Assembly (NCBI RefSeq): GCF_014646695.1
Contig: NZ_BMNT01000037.1
Span: 1-42,274 of the forward strand
Reading direction: 5' to 3'
Origin: Sphaerisporangium melleum
GTDB taxonomy: Bacteria > Actinomycetota > Actinomycetes > Streptosporangiales > Streptosporangiaceae
DNA: 42,274 nt
A program made the translations under genes and the position numbers. The notes under the pieces are model-generated. The model was given only the letters and a program-made list of their open reading frames with translations. It had not been told where the DNA came from and searched no databases. Of the stretch, positions 33,840-42,274 are shown piece after piece (position 1 is the stretch's first letter; each line of letters opens with the position of its first letter).

Positions 33840-34793
33840 TTGACCTTCGCACCACAACGAGAACTGACCATCCGCCCGATCACCGGGCCCGAAGAGCTGG
33901 GCCTGTTCACCCGGCTGTCCTACATGCTCGACGACGAGCTGGCCGATGACCTCGCCTCCGGCCGGCGGCATCCCGGCTGGATGTGGGTCGCGCTGCGCGG
34001 TGACCGGCTCGTCGCCAGGCTCGCCTGGTGGAGCAGGCCGGGAGACGCCGCGCCGTTCCTGCTCGACGTCTTCGACCTGGCCGAGGCGACCGGCGGATCA
34101 GATGCCGTCGAGGACGGGGTCCGCCTGCTGCGGACCGCCATGGCGCAGGTGCTGCGGGACGGCGCCCGGCCGCCGGAGTACCTCCGTTACCTGCCGCCGC
34201 GGTGGCGCCAGGACCCGGCGGCGCGCAGCGTGGTCGAGACCCGGGTCACGGCGCTCGAACGGACCGGCGCCCGGCTGTTCGTCGAGCGGCTGCGCCTGGA
34301 GTGGCGGCCCGGCACGGACATCCCGGCTCCGACCGGCCGCCTGGTGTTCCGCCCGGTCGCGGGCCGCGACGAACTGGTGGACCTGATGACCGAGGTCCTG
34401 CGGGGCACGCTCGACGCGCACGGCCGGGAGGAGCTCACCCGCATGTCCGCCCGCGAGGCGGCGGTGCGGCAGTACGAGGAGGAGCTGGCGGGCTACCAGA
34501 GCCCGCGCGACTGGTGGCGGGTCGCCACGCTGCCGGGCGGCGATCCCGTGGGCTTCGTCATTCCCGCGCACAACTCCTACAACCCGATCATCGCCTACAT
34601 CGGCGTCGTGCCGGGCCGCCGCGGGAACGGCCACGTGGACGAGATCCTCGCCGAGGGCACCCGCATCCTGGCCGCCGAGGGCGTCCCCCGGGTCCGCGCG
34701 TCCACCGACGTGGGCAACGTGCCGATGGCCCGTGCCTTCCAGCGGGCGGGGTACGCCGAGATCGGACGCGAGATCGACTACACCTGGACGTGA
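33840..34793 (+). CDS. Tandem-GNAT acetyltransferase
   Basis: 317 residues with TTG start and AGGAGAG about 6 nt upstream. Two GNAT folds: the N-terminal copy (about 8-150) is degenerate, and the C-terminal copy (about 165-315) carries the acetyl-CoA pyrophosphate-binding motif at GVVPGRRGNGHVDEILAEG, then ASTDVGNVPMARAFQRAGY, typical of Rim/antibiotic-type N-acetyltransferases. The substrate is unknown. The leader peptide and hairpin upstream suggest control at translation or by attenuation, often seen for resistance determinants. It is convergent with the ArsR gene. Confidence 0.87.
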   Translation: MTFAPQRELTIRPITGPEELGLFTRLSYMLDDELADDLASGRRHPGWMWVALRGDRLVARLAWWSRPGDAAPFLLDVFDLAEATGGSDAVEDGVRLLRTAMAQVLRDGARPPEYLRYLPPRWRQDPAARSVVETRVTALERTGARLFVERLRLEWRPGTDIPAPTGRLVFRPVAGRDELVDLMTEVLRGTLDAHGREELTRMSAREAAVRQYEEELAGYQSPRDWWRVATLPGGDPVGFVIPAHNSYNPIIAYIGVVPGRRGNGHVDEILAEGTRILAAEGVPRVRASTDVGNVPMARAFQRAGYAEIGREIDYTWT

Positions 34794-34802
34794 GCCGGCC
34801 GG

Positions 34803-34830
34803 GGCGGGCGGGGTGTCCGCCCCGCCCGCC
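34803..34830. terminator. Bidirectional terminator-like hairpin
   Basis: Perfect 11-bp stem GGCGGGCGGGG / CCCCGCCCGCC with a 6-nt loop, between convergent GNAT and ArsR genes. Confidence 0.6.
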
Positions 34831-34895
34831 ACCGGACTGCGGGAGCGATCGCGGGATGCCCCCGGCCGGCTCCCATGGGGCGGGCGCGGTGTGGT

Positions 34896-35255
34896 TCAGC
34901 TCTCGTGGCGCGGGATGCCGGACACCTCGTGGTCGGCGTGGAACAGCGCCTCGGAGATCAGCCGACGCACATGGGCGTCGCGCGCCCGGTACAGGACACG
35001 GCGGCCGTCCCGGCGGCTGTCGACCAGCCCGGCCAGGCGCAGCTTGGCCAGGTGCTGGGAGACCGAAGGGCGCGCCACTCCGATGGTCTCCGCCAGCGAG
35101 GAGACGTCGTACTCGCCGGAGACCAGCAGCCACATCAGGCGAAGGCGTGTCCCGTCGCTGAGCATGCGGAACGCCTCCACCGCCGTCTCGACCTGAGCGG
35201 ACGTGGGGTTCTGCTGCAAGGGATGCGCACCTGATACGTTGTCGCGTGCGTACAT
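34896..35255 (-). CDS. ArsR/SmtB metal-sensing repressor (alpha-5 site type)
   Basis: 119 residues. Winged helix-turn-helix VSSLAETIGVARPSVSQHLAKLRLAGLV with wing RRDGRRVLYRA. The last helix holds D93-x-H95-x10-H106-x2-H109, the alpha-5 metal site of zinc/cobalt/nickel sensors such as CzrA and NmtR. It has no CVC arsenic site. The ATG at 35255 lies inside the palindrome at 35250-35267, so autoregulation is likely. It is divergent by 48 nt from a cation-diffusion exporter, its obvious target. GAGGAG lies about 11 nt upstream. Confidence 0.92.
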   Translation of the reverse strand: MYARDNVSGAHPLQQNPTSAQVETAVEAFRMLSDGTRLRLMWLLVSGEYDVSSLAETIGVARPSVSQHLAKLRLAGLVDSRRDGRRVLYRARDAHVRRLISEALFHADHEVSGIPRHES

Positions 35256-35267
35256 GACTACATATAC
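35250..35267. promoter_or_regulatory. ArsR-type operator between metal sensor and exporter
   Basis: GTACATG-ACTA-CATATAC, 6 of 7 pairs complementary, AT-rich within a GC-rich region, and overlapping the sensor start codon. Confidence 0.6.
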
Positions 35268-35303
35268 TCCTCGCGAGACCCCCCGTGCGCAAGCGAGGCA
35301 GCC

Positions 35304-36680
<1,377 letters not shown>

Positions 36681-36744
36681 CGCGCCGGGCGGTGGCCTCG
36701 CCGAACGAGGCGGCGGCGAGATGCTCGCTCGCGCGCCCGGCGCG
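36681..36744. terminator. Compound hairpin after the CDF gene
   Basis: Outer arms CGCGCCGGGC (36681-36690) and GCCCGGCGCG (36735-36744), with an inner CCTCG / CGAGG hairpin between them. It begins directly after the stop codon. Confidence 0.45.
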
Positions 36745-36850
36745 GCGGGGAACGTCTCAGCGGCTCATGGCGTGCCGGCTCGTGAGCGGTCGCGGGGGTC
36801 GCTTCATCGGGGGAGATCCTTTCGTTCCCGGTGGAGATCGACGGGCAGGG

Positions 36851-36903
36851 ATCGCGCAAGTACCCATTAAATCCCTATTACCTATAGCTTAAGTGGGTAT
36901 AAT
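36851..36903 (+). promoter_or_regulatory. AT-rich promoter with inverted repeat before the sulfotransferase
   Basis: Perfect TATAAT -10 at 36898-36903 in a roughly 50-nt AT-rich island. No good -35 is seen; instead arms TACCCATTAA (from 36861) and TTAAGTGGGTA (ending 36899) form an imperfect inverted repeat across the region. The pattern suggests an activator-dependent promoter. Confidence 0.55.
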
Positions 36904-36935
36904 GCGGGGTGATGTGGTCTGACCGAGGAGATCGG

Positions 36936-37925
36936 ATGTCCCTACCGGATTTCCTGGTGATCGGAGCGCCCAAAGCGGGCACCACGGCGCTGCACGCGGC
37001 GCTCGCCCGACATCCCCAGATTTTCATGTCCGCCGTCAAGGAACCGAAGTTCTTCCTCACCGACGGGCCGCCCCCGGATCGCGGCGGCCCGGGTGACGCG
37101 CAGACCTTCAAGGAGCACGTCTGGCGCCGGGCGGACTACGAAGCGCTGTTCGCGGCGGCTCCGGCGGGAGCGCTCAAGGGGGAGTCCACCCCGTTCTACC
37201 TGTACGACCGGCAGGCGCAGCGCCGCATCCGCGCCATGATCCCCGGAGCCCGGCTCATCGTGGTGCTGCGCGACCCGGTCGAACGGGCCCACTCCAACTG
37301 GACCCACCTGTGGTCGGCCGGCCTGGAGCCGATCGGGGACGTGGTGCGCGCATGCGCCGAGGAGGATCGCCGCATCGCCGCCGGCTGGTCGGCGTTCTGG
37401 CACTACGTGTCACTCGGCAGGTACGGCGAGCAGCTCGAGCACCTGTTCACGCTCTTCCCGCGGGAGAACGTCCTGCTGTTCCGCTATCGCGACCTGGTCG
37501 ACGCCCCGGCCGAGACGCTCGACCGGATCTGCGCGTTCCTCGGCGTGCGGGAAGGAATGATCGGCGAGGTCCCGCGGGAGAACGTCACCGCCCACCCCGA
37601 GCCGACGCTGCGCCACCGGGCGCTGTCGCGGCTCGTGCGACTGGGGGTGACGGCGGGGCGCCGTCTGCCCGGGACGGTGGCGTCCCGGATCGTCGAGCCG
37701 CTGGAGAAGGTGATGCAGGACAACGGCCGGCCGCGCCGCCCGCTCGGCTGGGAGCAGCGCCAGGCGCTGATCCCCCGCTTCCGTGACGACATCGCGCTGC
37801 TGGAACAGGTGACCGGAGAGCACTTCGGTGACTGGCTGCGCCCGAGGGACCGCTCGGGCGGCCTGATGGGCGACCGGCCGCCCGGCCAGCGTCAGGCGCG
37901 CAACGGCCGTCCGCGCGTCCACTGA
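36936..37925 (+). CDS. PAPS-dependent sulfotransferase
   Basis: 329 residues from ATG 36936, with GAGGAG 6 nt upstream. The 5'-phosphosulfate-binding loop GAPKAGTT is at residues 10-17, the 3'-phosphate motif RDPVERAHSNW follows in the middle, then FRYRDLVDAPAETLDRICAFLGV-type C-terminal elements. It resembles the heparan-sulfate/Stf-like sulfotransferase family in bacteria, which sulfate glycolipids, polysaccharides or natural products; the acceptor is unknown. It is not in an obvious operon. Confidence 0.92.
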   Translation: MSLPDFLVIGAPKAGTTALHAALARHPQIFMSAVKEPKFFLTDGPPPDRGGPGDAQTFKEHVWRRADYEALFAAAPAGALKGESTPFYLYDRQAQRRIRAMIPGARLIVVLRDPVERAHSNWTHLWSAGLEPIGDVVRACAEEDRRIAAGWSAFWHYVSLGRYGEQLEHLFTLFPRENVLLFRYRDLVDAPAETLDRICAFLGVREGMIGEVPRENVTAHPEPTLRHRALSRLVRLGVTAGRRLPGTVASRIVEPLEKVMQDNGRPRRPLGWEQRQALIPRFRDDIALLEQVTGEHFGDWLRPRDRSGGLMGDRPPGQRQARNGRPRVH

Positions 37926-38041
37926 CCGGCTCCCGCCCTCCCCGCGACACGACCGGGCGTGCGGGCGCGTCCTCGTCATGCCCGCCGCCCGGGTGAGCGG
38001 GTCCCGCTTACCCGGCGCGCCGGGTGGGTGCCGGGCGGCCG

Positions 38042-38941
38042 TCAGTGCAGCTCGGTGCGCAGCTCGTGCGCGCCGTCCTCGCGGGTGATCTCGTAGTAGA
38101 GGCGCCGCCGGCCGCCCGGAAGCTCGAGGATGTCCAGGTAGCGCAGCCCGCCGTACGGCGATTCGGCGATCGGCTCGGTGCCGGCCGGAGTGAGCGTCGC
38201 GTACTCGGAGCCGACCGCCAGGCCGGTGCGCTCCTCGTAGTTCTCCGCGGCGCTCGCCCGTCCGTCATAGGTGGCCAAGATCGTGTCGCCCATGTGCACG
38301 ACCGAAGTGACCCTGGCGCCGCGCGAGTCCCAGCAGCCGGGGCGGCCGGTGAGCGCGGTGCCCTCCCAGGTCCACTCCAGCCCGTCGGCGCTGGTGGCGT
38401 AGTCGGTGACCATCTGGTCCTCCTCACCCGGCTCGGCGAGCGGGTGGCAGGAGGCCCACAGATGCCACATGCCGTTCCGGTGGACGACCACGGGGTCCTT
38501 GACGCCGGTCTTGGGGTCGCCGGGCAGCACGATCTTGCGTTGCGCGGGGTCGAACCCGGCCGGGTCGGCGGCCTCCATGACCTCCACCCGCCAGTGCTTG
38601 GTGCCATAGGTGGCGCAGCTGATGTAGAGCCGCCACCGGCCCTCGGGGGTGCGTACGAGGGCGGGCCGCTCCAGCGACTCGGTGTCGGCCTCCTCACGGG
38701 TCAGCGTGTAGACCGTCTCGAACCGCTCGCCGTCCGATGAGCGGGCCACCGCGACGGCGTAGCCGCGCCCCTCACCGATCGGGCGGCGCAGGCGATAGGC
38801 GAGGTGGTACACCCCGTCGCTGTAGACGGAGCTCGGCGCGCCCACCCAGTTGCCGGGTTCGTCGCCGGGGGGAGCGATGACGAGGGCGGAGAGATCGGGC
38901 CGGAGGACCGGCAGGGAGCTTGTCGGGTCGTTTTTGTTCAT
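38042..38941 (-). CDS. Five-bladed beta-propeller, glycoside-hydrolase-like protein (GH43/GH32 superfamily)
   Basis: 299 residues from ATG 38941; an in-frame ATG at 39001 would add 20. It has repeated blade-like segments: WVGAPSSVYSDGVYHLAYRLR, SLERPALVRTPEGRWRLYISC, GVKDPVVVHRNGMWHLWASC and GARVTSVVHMGDTILATYDG. Conserved acidic residues at blade starts (KDPVV) resemble GH43/GH32 enzymes. There is no signal peptide, so it appears cytoplasmic. The exact family and substrate are not clear. Neither start has a good ribosome-binding site. It is convergent with the sulfotransferase. Confidence 0.75.
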   Translation of the reverse strand: MNKNDPTSSLPVLRPDLSALVIAPPGDEPGNWVGAPSSVYSDGVYHLAYRLRRPIGEGRGYAVAVARSSDGERFETVYTLTREEADTESLERPALVRTPEGRWRLYISCATYGTKHWRVEVMEAADPAGFDPAQRKIVLPGDPKTGVKDPVVVHRNGMWHLWASCHPLAEPGEEDQMVTDYATSADGLEWTWEGTALTGRPGCWDSRGARVTSVVHMGDTILATYDGRASAAENYEERTGLAVGSEYATLTPAGTEPIAESPYGGLRYLDILELPGGRRRLYYEITREDGAHELRTELH

Positions 38942-39336
38942 CGGCACGTCCGAAACAATAAACGGCGGAAGGGGGTGCTGACGAAGAATCGCGCTGGTCA
39001 TAGGGGGTGTCCCGTACCCTTGGGCACCCCTGTCGACCGGCCGTCCGACCACCATACCCGATAATTCCTGACGGGTTTACATGAAAGAATCATCGGCCGG
39101 CCGTGAACTTCTCCGGCGCCTCCTCCCGCGCGCGTCGACGTTCCGGTGCCGGGCCGTCGCCGGCGGAGCCGTCAGGTCGCGACGCCTTCCCCGCCGGACG
39201 CCGGCGCCGCGTCCGCGTCCGGTATGCGCCCTGCGCGGATTAGTCTGGTGGGACGCCGGAGGCGCCTGCCCGGCCAGGAGAGCGCAAGCCGTGTGCCGCG
39301 CCGCTCCCGGGCGGGCTCCGGCGGACCGAGGGAGGG

Positions 39337-39723
39337 ATGACCATGATCAGGCCCGTGGCGACGCCGGGGCGCGACCATCCGATCACGATCGAACGCAACC
39401 CCGCCCGCGTGGTGGTCATGGCCGGGGGCCGGGTGCTCGCCGACAGCCGTGCCGCCCTGACGCTGCGCGAGGCCGACTATCCGCCGGTGCTGTACATCCC
39501 GCGCGCGGACGTCGAGATGACCCGGCTCGAACGCACCGGCCACGCGACCTACTGTCCCTACAAGGGCGACGCCTCCTACTACCGCCTCCTCGATGGCGGG
39601 CCGCGCGAGGCCGAGGCGGCGTGGTCCTACGAGAGCCCTTATCCGGCGGTCGCCGAGATCGAAGGGCACCTGGCGTTCTATCCCAGCCGGGTCGAGGCCA
39701 TCGAGGAGCGCCCGGCCGGCTGA
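39337..39723 (+). CDS. DUF427 domain protein
   Basis: 128 residues (126 if the ATG at 39343 is used; GAGGGAGG suits either). Single DUF427 domain with RVVVMAGGRVLADS, PPVLYIPRADV and the hallmark THCPYKGxAxYY seen here as ATYCPYKGDASYYRL. The fold is known in structural genomics entries but the function is not. A hairpin follows the stop. It is divergent from the propeller gene across about 280-390 nt in which no other gene is seen. Confidence 0.88.
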   Translation: MTMIRPVATPGRDHPITIERNPARVVVMAGGRVLADSRAALTLREADYPPVLYIPRADVEMTRLERTGHATYCPYKGDASYYRLLDGGPREAEAAWSYESPYPAVAEIEGHLAFYPSRVEAIEERPAG

Positions 39724-39724
39724 T

Positions 39725-39747
39725 CGTGAGCCCGGCACCGGCTCACG
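39725..39747 (+). terminator. Hairpin after the DUF427 gene
   Basis: CGTGAGCC / GGCTCACG, 8-bp perfect stem, 7-nt loop, 2 nt after the stop codon; no T-tract. Confidence 0.55.
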
Positions 39748-40025
39748 CCGGAGCGATCCGCCGGACCAGGCCGCCGGGCGCCGGCACGCCGGGGAGCCGC
39801 TCGGCGAGCGCATCCGCGTCACCGGCGTCGCCCTGACCGGCGTGGGTGCCGCTTCGGAGGGGTCGTGGTACCGCGCCGATGACGCGCGCAAGCGGGTGGG
39901 CCGTTCTTGCCCTGTTTCGGCGGTGCACTGCCTACCATTGCGGAGCGACAAGCCGGTCATCTACCGACACCTCCGCCGACCGTGTCGTCAAGGCGGTCCG
40001 GCGACCTGACCACGAGGAGCCGGAC
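39748..40025. other. Gene-free spacer before the AMP-forming ligase
   Basis: No coding sequence supported. A possible promoter is TTGCCC near 39908 with TACCAT near 39934 (spacing about 20 nt, weak). The ligase ribosome-binding site GAGGAG is at the end. Confidence 0.3.
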
Positions 40026-41570
40026 ATGCACGACGGTGCCGAGCCGCCGTTCCCGTACCCCCTGCTCGAGGCGCTGCGGGGCTCGCCCGGCAGCCCGGCC
40101 TTCGAACACGGGGACCGGCTCATCTCACGGGGTGAGCTGCTGGACCTCATCCGGCGTCTGGCCGCCGCGCTGCAGGACGCGGGTCTTGGGCCCGGCCGGG
40201 GAGTCGCCCTGCGCACCGGCGTCTCGCCGGAGGCGTTCGCGGTGCACATGGCCGCGCACGCGCTGGGCTGCCGTGTGCTGTGCGTGCGCCCCGGCTACTC
40301 TCCTCGCCTGCTCGCCCATGTGCTCGGCCTGGACATCGACGCGGTGGTCGTCGACGAGACGACGATGCGGCCGGAACTGCTCAGCGCCGCCGGGCCTGCC
40401 ACGGTGCTGTCACTGGGACCCGTCGCCGGCGCGCTCGATCTGCTGGCCCATCCCGGCGGCGACGGCTTCCCCGCCGTCACCGCCCGCCCGGACGACGTGG
40501 CCCTGCTGACCTTCACCAGCGGCAGCACCGGCGAGCCCAAGGGCTGCGCGCTCACCTACCGAGGGCTCGGGACGCACTGGTCCTGGCAGCCCGGCCTCTG
40601 GTCCCCGCTCGCGACCGCCTTCGCCGAGTCCTTCGAGCGCTTCCTGCTGTTCGGCACCCTGTCCAGCACGGTGATCCTGGACTATCTGCTGCTGTGCCTG
40701 CTCGGTGGCGGCACCGCGGTGATCCCCGAGGAGGGCGCCGGCCCGCTGTTCCCGCACGCGATCGAGCGCCACCGGATCACCGGCTCGGTCATGGCCGCGC
40801 CCCGGCTGGCCCAGATGCTCGACCTGCTCCGCGACCGGCCGGCCGGCCTGAGCGGCCTGCGGGCCCTGGTGATCGGCGGATCGCCGCTCAGCCCGCACCG
40901 GCTGACCGAGGCCATGCGGCGGCTGGGCCCGGTGGTCTACAACGGGTACGGGACCACCGAGTCGGGGTTGATCTCCATGCTCACCCCCGGCGACATCGCC
41001 CGGTTCCCCGGCCGTGCGCCCGCCTCGGTCGGCCGCCCGCACTCCTTGGTGGAGATCAGCGTGCGCGACGAGGAGGGCCGTCCGGTCGCCACCGGGCGGA
41101 CCGGGGAGATCTTCGTCCGTACCCCGTACCAGATGACGGGCTACTGGGGGCGGCCGGAGGAGAGCCGGGAGGCGCTGCTGGACGGCTGGCTGCGCACCCG
41201 CGACCTCGGCCACCTCGACGAGACCGGCCTGCTGTACCTGGTCGGCCGGGCCAGGGACATCATCCTGGTCAACGCCGCCGTCGTGTACGCCGGCCCCATC
41301 GAGCGGGTGCTGGCGGGCCATCCCGGCGTGGCCGAGGCCTACGTGGCCGGCGCGCCGGACGAGCGGACCGGGGAGGCCGTCCACGCGTTCATCGTCCCGG
41401 CCGCCGGCCGCAGCCCCGAGCCGGACGCGCTGAGGGAGCTGGTGCGCGCCGACCTCGGAGAGGAGAGCGTCCCCCGGACGGTCACGACGGTGCCGGCCGT
41501 TCCGGTCGCGGCCAGCGGCAAACCCGACAAAAGCGCTCTGTTGCAGCGGTACGGCCCGGCGGTGCTCTGA
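40026..41570 (+). CDS. Stand-alone AMP-forming acyl/aryl ligase (ANL superfamily)
   Basis: 514 residues, standard length. Core motifs: A3 LLTFTSGSTGEPKG, A5 VYNGYGTTESGL, A7 RTRDLGHLDETG, A8 GRARDIILVNAAVVY, and A10 PVAASGKPDKSALL with the catalytic lysine. It activates a carboxylic acid as acyl-AMP and probably transfers it to CoA or a carrier protein. The acid cannot be predicted. No carrier protein, reductase or biosynthetic neighbour is visible in the window. GAGGAG lies about 6 nt before the ATG. Confidence 0.92.
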   Translation: MHDGAEPPFPYPLLEALRGSPGSPAFEHGDRLISRGELLDLIRRLAAALQDAGLGPGRGVALRTGVSPEAFAVHMAAHALGCRVLCVRPGYSPRLLAHVLGLDIDAVVVDETTMRPELLSAAGPATVLSLGPVAGALDLLAHPGGDGFPAVTARPDDVALLTFTSGSTGEPKGCALTYRGLGTHWSWQPGLWSPLATAFAESFERFLLFGTLSSTVILDYLLLCLLGGGTAVIPEEGAGPLFPHAIERHRITGSVMAAPRLAQMLDLLRDRPAGLSGLRALVIGGSPLSPHRLTEAMRRLGPVVYNGYGTTESGLISMLTPGDIARFPGRAPASVGRPHSLVEISVRDEEGRPVATGRTGEIFVRTPYQMTGYWGRPEESREALLDGWLRTRDLGHLDETGLLYLVGRARDIILVNAAVVYAGPIERVLAGHPGVAEAYVAGAPDERTGEAVHAFIVPAAGRSPEPDALRELVRADLGEESVPRTVTTVPAVPVAASGKPDKSALLQRYGPAVL

Positions 41571-41581
41571 TCGGCGTCGGC

Positions 41582-41605
41582 CGACCGGCCGGCTCCGGCC
41601 GGTCG
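41582..41605 (+). terminator. Hairpin after the ligase gene
   Basis: CGACCGGCC / GGCCGGTCG, 9-bp perfect stem, 6-nt loop, 11 nt after the stop. Confidence 0.55.
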
Positions 41606-41757
41606 CCGTGACGCGGGCGAACCCCGGCGGAGGCCGCGGCCCCCAAGGGCGCGGGCGATCCCGGGAAAGGGAGGAGCGGCGCGCGAGGTTCGGGGGCGGC
41701 GCGCCGGGGGAGTGGCTCGCCTTGACGGGCGAAGACGGTCGCTGGGAGTGTGGCGGC

Positions 41758-42274
41758 ATGTTGGAAGTGGCGGTGATCGAGGACCCGGCGGCGGCCGAGG
41801 TCTCGCTCGATCCTGTGCGGGCGCGGCTGCTGGCCGAGCTGGCCGAGCCCGGGTCGGCCACCATGCTGGCGGCCAAGGTGGGCCTGCCCCGGCAGAAGGT
41901 GAACTACCACCTGAAGACCCTGGAGCGGTACGGGCTGGTCGAGCTGGTGGAGGAGCGGCGTAAGGGCAACGTGACCGAGCGGATCATGCGGGCCAGCGCG
42001 GCCTCGTATGTGATCTCGCCGGCGGCGCTGGCCCCGGTGCAGCCTGATCCGGCCCGTGCGCCCGACCAGCTCTCGGCGCGCTGGCTGCTGGCGGTGGCCT
42101 CGCGGCTGGTGCGCGACGTGGGGCAGTTGATCACCGGGGCGGCCCGGGCGCGCAAGCAGGTCGCGACGTTCGCCATCGACGGCGAGGTCCGCTTCGTCTC
42201 GGCGGCCGACCGCGCGGCCTTCGCCCGTGAGCTGTCCGAGGCGGTGGCCGGCCTGGTCGGCAGGTACCACGACG
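41758..42274 (+). CDS. ArsR-like helix-turn-helix regulator (partial, runs off the window)
   Basis: The 3' end is outside the window; 172 codons are visible from ATG 41758, with GGGAG about 10 nt upstream. The start MLEVAVIEDPAAAEVSLDP precedes a winged helix-turn-helix (VRARLLAELAEPGSATMLAAKVGLPRQKVNYHLKTLERYGLVELVEERRKGN, shown by its first and last parts only in position) and a long C-terminal region with FAIDGEVRFVSAADRAAFARE. This type often precedes an AHSA1/SRPBCC-domain gene in actinobacteria, which would lie beyond 42274. It lacks cysteine or histidine metal sites in the visible part. Confidence 0.85.
   Translation, partial: MLEVAVIEDPAAAEVSLDPVRARLLAELAEPGSATMLAAKVGLPRQKVNYHLKTLERYGLVELVEERRKGNVTERIMRASAASYVISPAALAPVQPDPARAPDQLSARWLLAVASRLVRDVGQLITGAARARKQVATFAIDGEVRFVSAADRAAFARELSEAVAGLVGRYHD

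Noticed and set aside
39081-39836. 251-codon plus-strand frame overlapping the DUF427 gene
   Set aside because: Arginine-rich out-of-frame translation; the DUF427 frame carries the conserved CPYKG motif.

Overview
The window is from a very GC-rich actinomycete chromosome. GC at third codon positions is extreme, GTG/TTG starts are common, many genes overlap by 4 nt, and RbpA, HelD, an Lnt/Ppm1 pair and ABC importers lacking their own ATPase are present. Gene content and order suggest Streptosporangiales (Streptosporangium/Nonomuraea-like) or a close relative, by inference only. No rRNA, tRNA, CRISPR array, prophage or insertion sequence was seen. It looks like ordinary chromosome mixing conserved and accessory genes.

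Layout. 78-2822: an APH-like/P-loop kinase fusion, a small secreted protein and an Lrp/AsnC regulator. 2877-9931 (minus): a sugar-oligomer uptake operon in the order ROK regulator, binding lipoprotein, two permeases, GH4 glycosidase, BadF-type amino-sugar kinase. This matches the csnR-K chitosan-oligosaccharide cluster of Streptomyces. 10260-12648: HelD RNA-polymerase recycling helicase with an AT-rich leader. 12649-13165: a gene-free stretch with a strong promoter and nested palindrome. 13205-20890: a conserved block with lnt, ppm1, fxsA, rbpA (under a SigR-type promoter), an MFS transporter, a phosphodiesterase, a SpoU methyltransferase and an RsmC-like methyltransferase. 20995-24771: VWA/DUF58/MoxR operon, divergent from a kinase-like membrane protein without the catalytic lysine. 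24860-29661: WYL regulator, universal stress protein, SoxR, secreted M1 peptidase, STAS anti-anti-sigma factor and an anti-sigma-type ATPase. 29820-30749: a GH46 chitosanase lipoprotein. 30786-33547: DrrAB-type exporter and its probable TetR repressor. 33745-34793: leader peptide, hairpin and GNAT acetyltransferase. 34896-36680: divergent metal sensor and cation-diffusion exporter. 36936-42274: sulfotransferase, beta-propeller glycosidase-like protein, DUF427 protein, stand-alone AMP-forming ligase and the start of an ArsR-type regulator.

The main functional link is between two places about 20 kb apart. A 23-nt palindrome in front of the ROK regulator (9872-9894) recurs, matching at 17 of 23 positions, in front of the chitosanase (29850-29872). 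Each copy sits just downstream of promoter elements. The chitosanase would cut polymer at the cell surface, the ABC proteins would bring in glucosamine oligomers using an ATPase encoded elsewhere, and the GH4 enzyme and kinase would finish degradation inside, all under one repressor.

Other local circuits readable from the DNA are SoxR with a large inverted repeat over its own promoter, TetR with an 11-bp-arm operator at the exporter promoter, an ArsR sensor with an operator across its start codon, and a possible attenuator in front of the GNAT gene.
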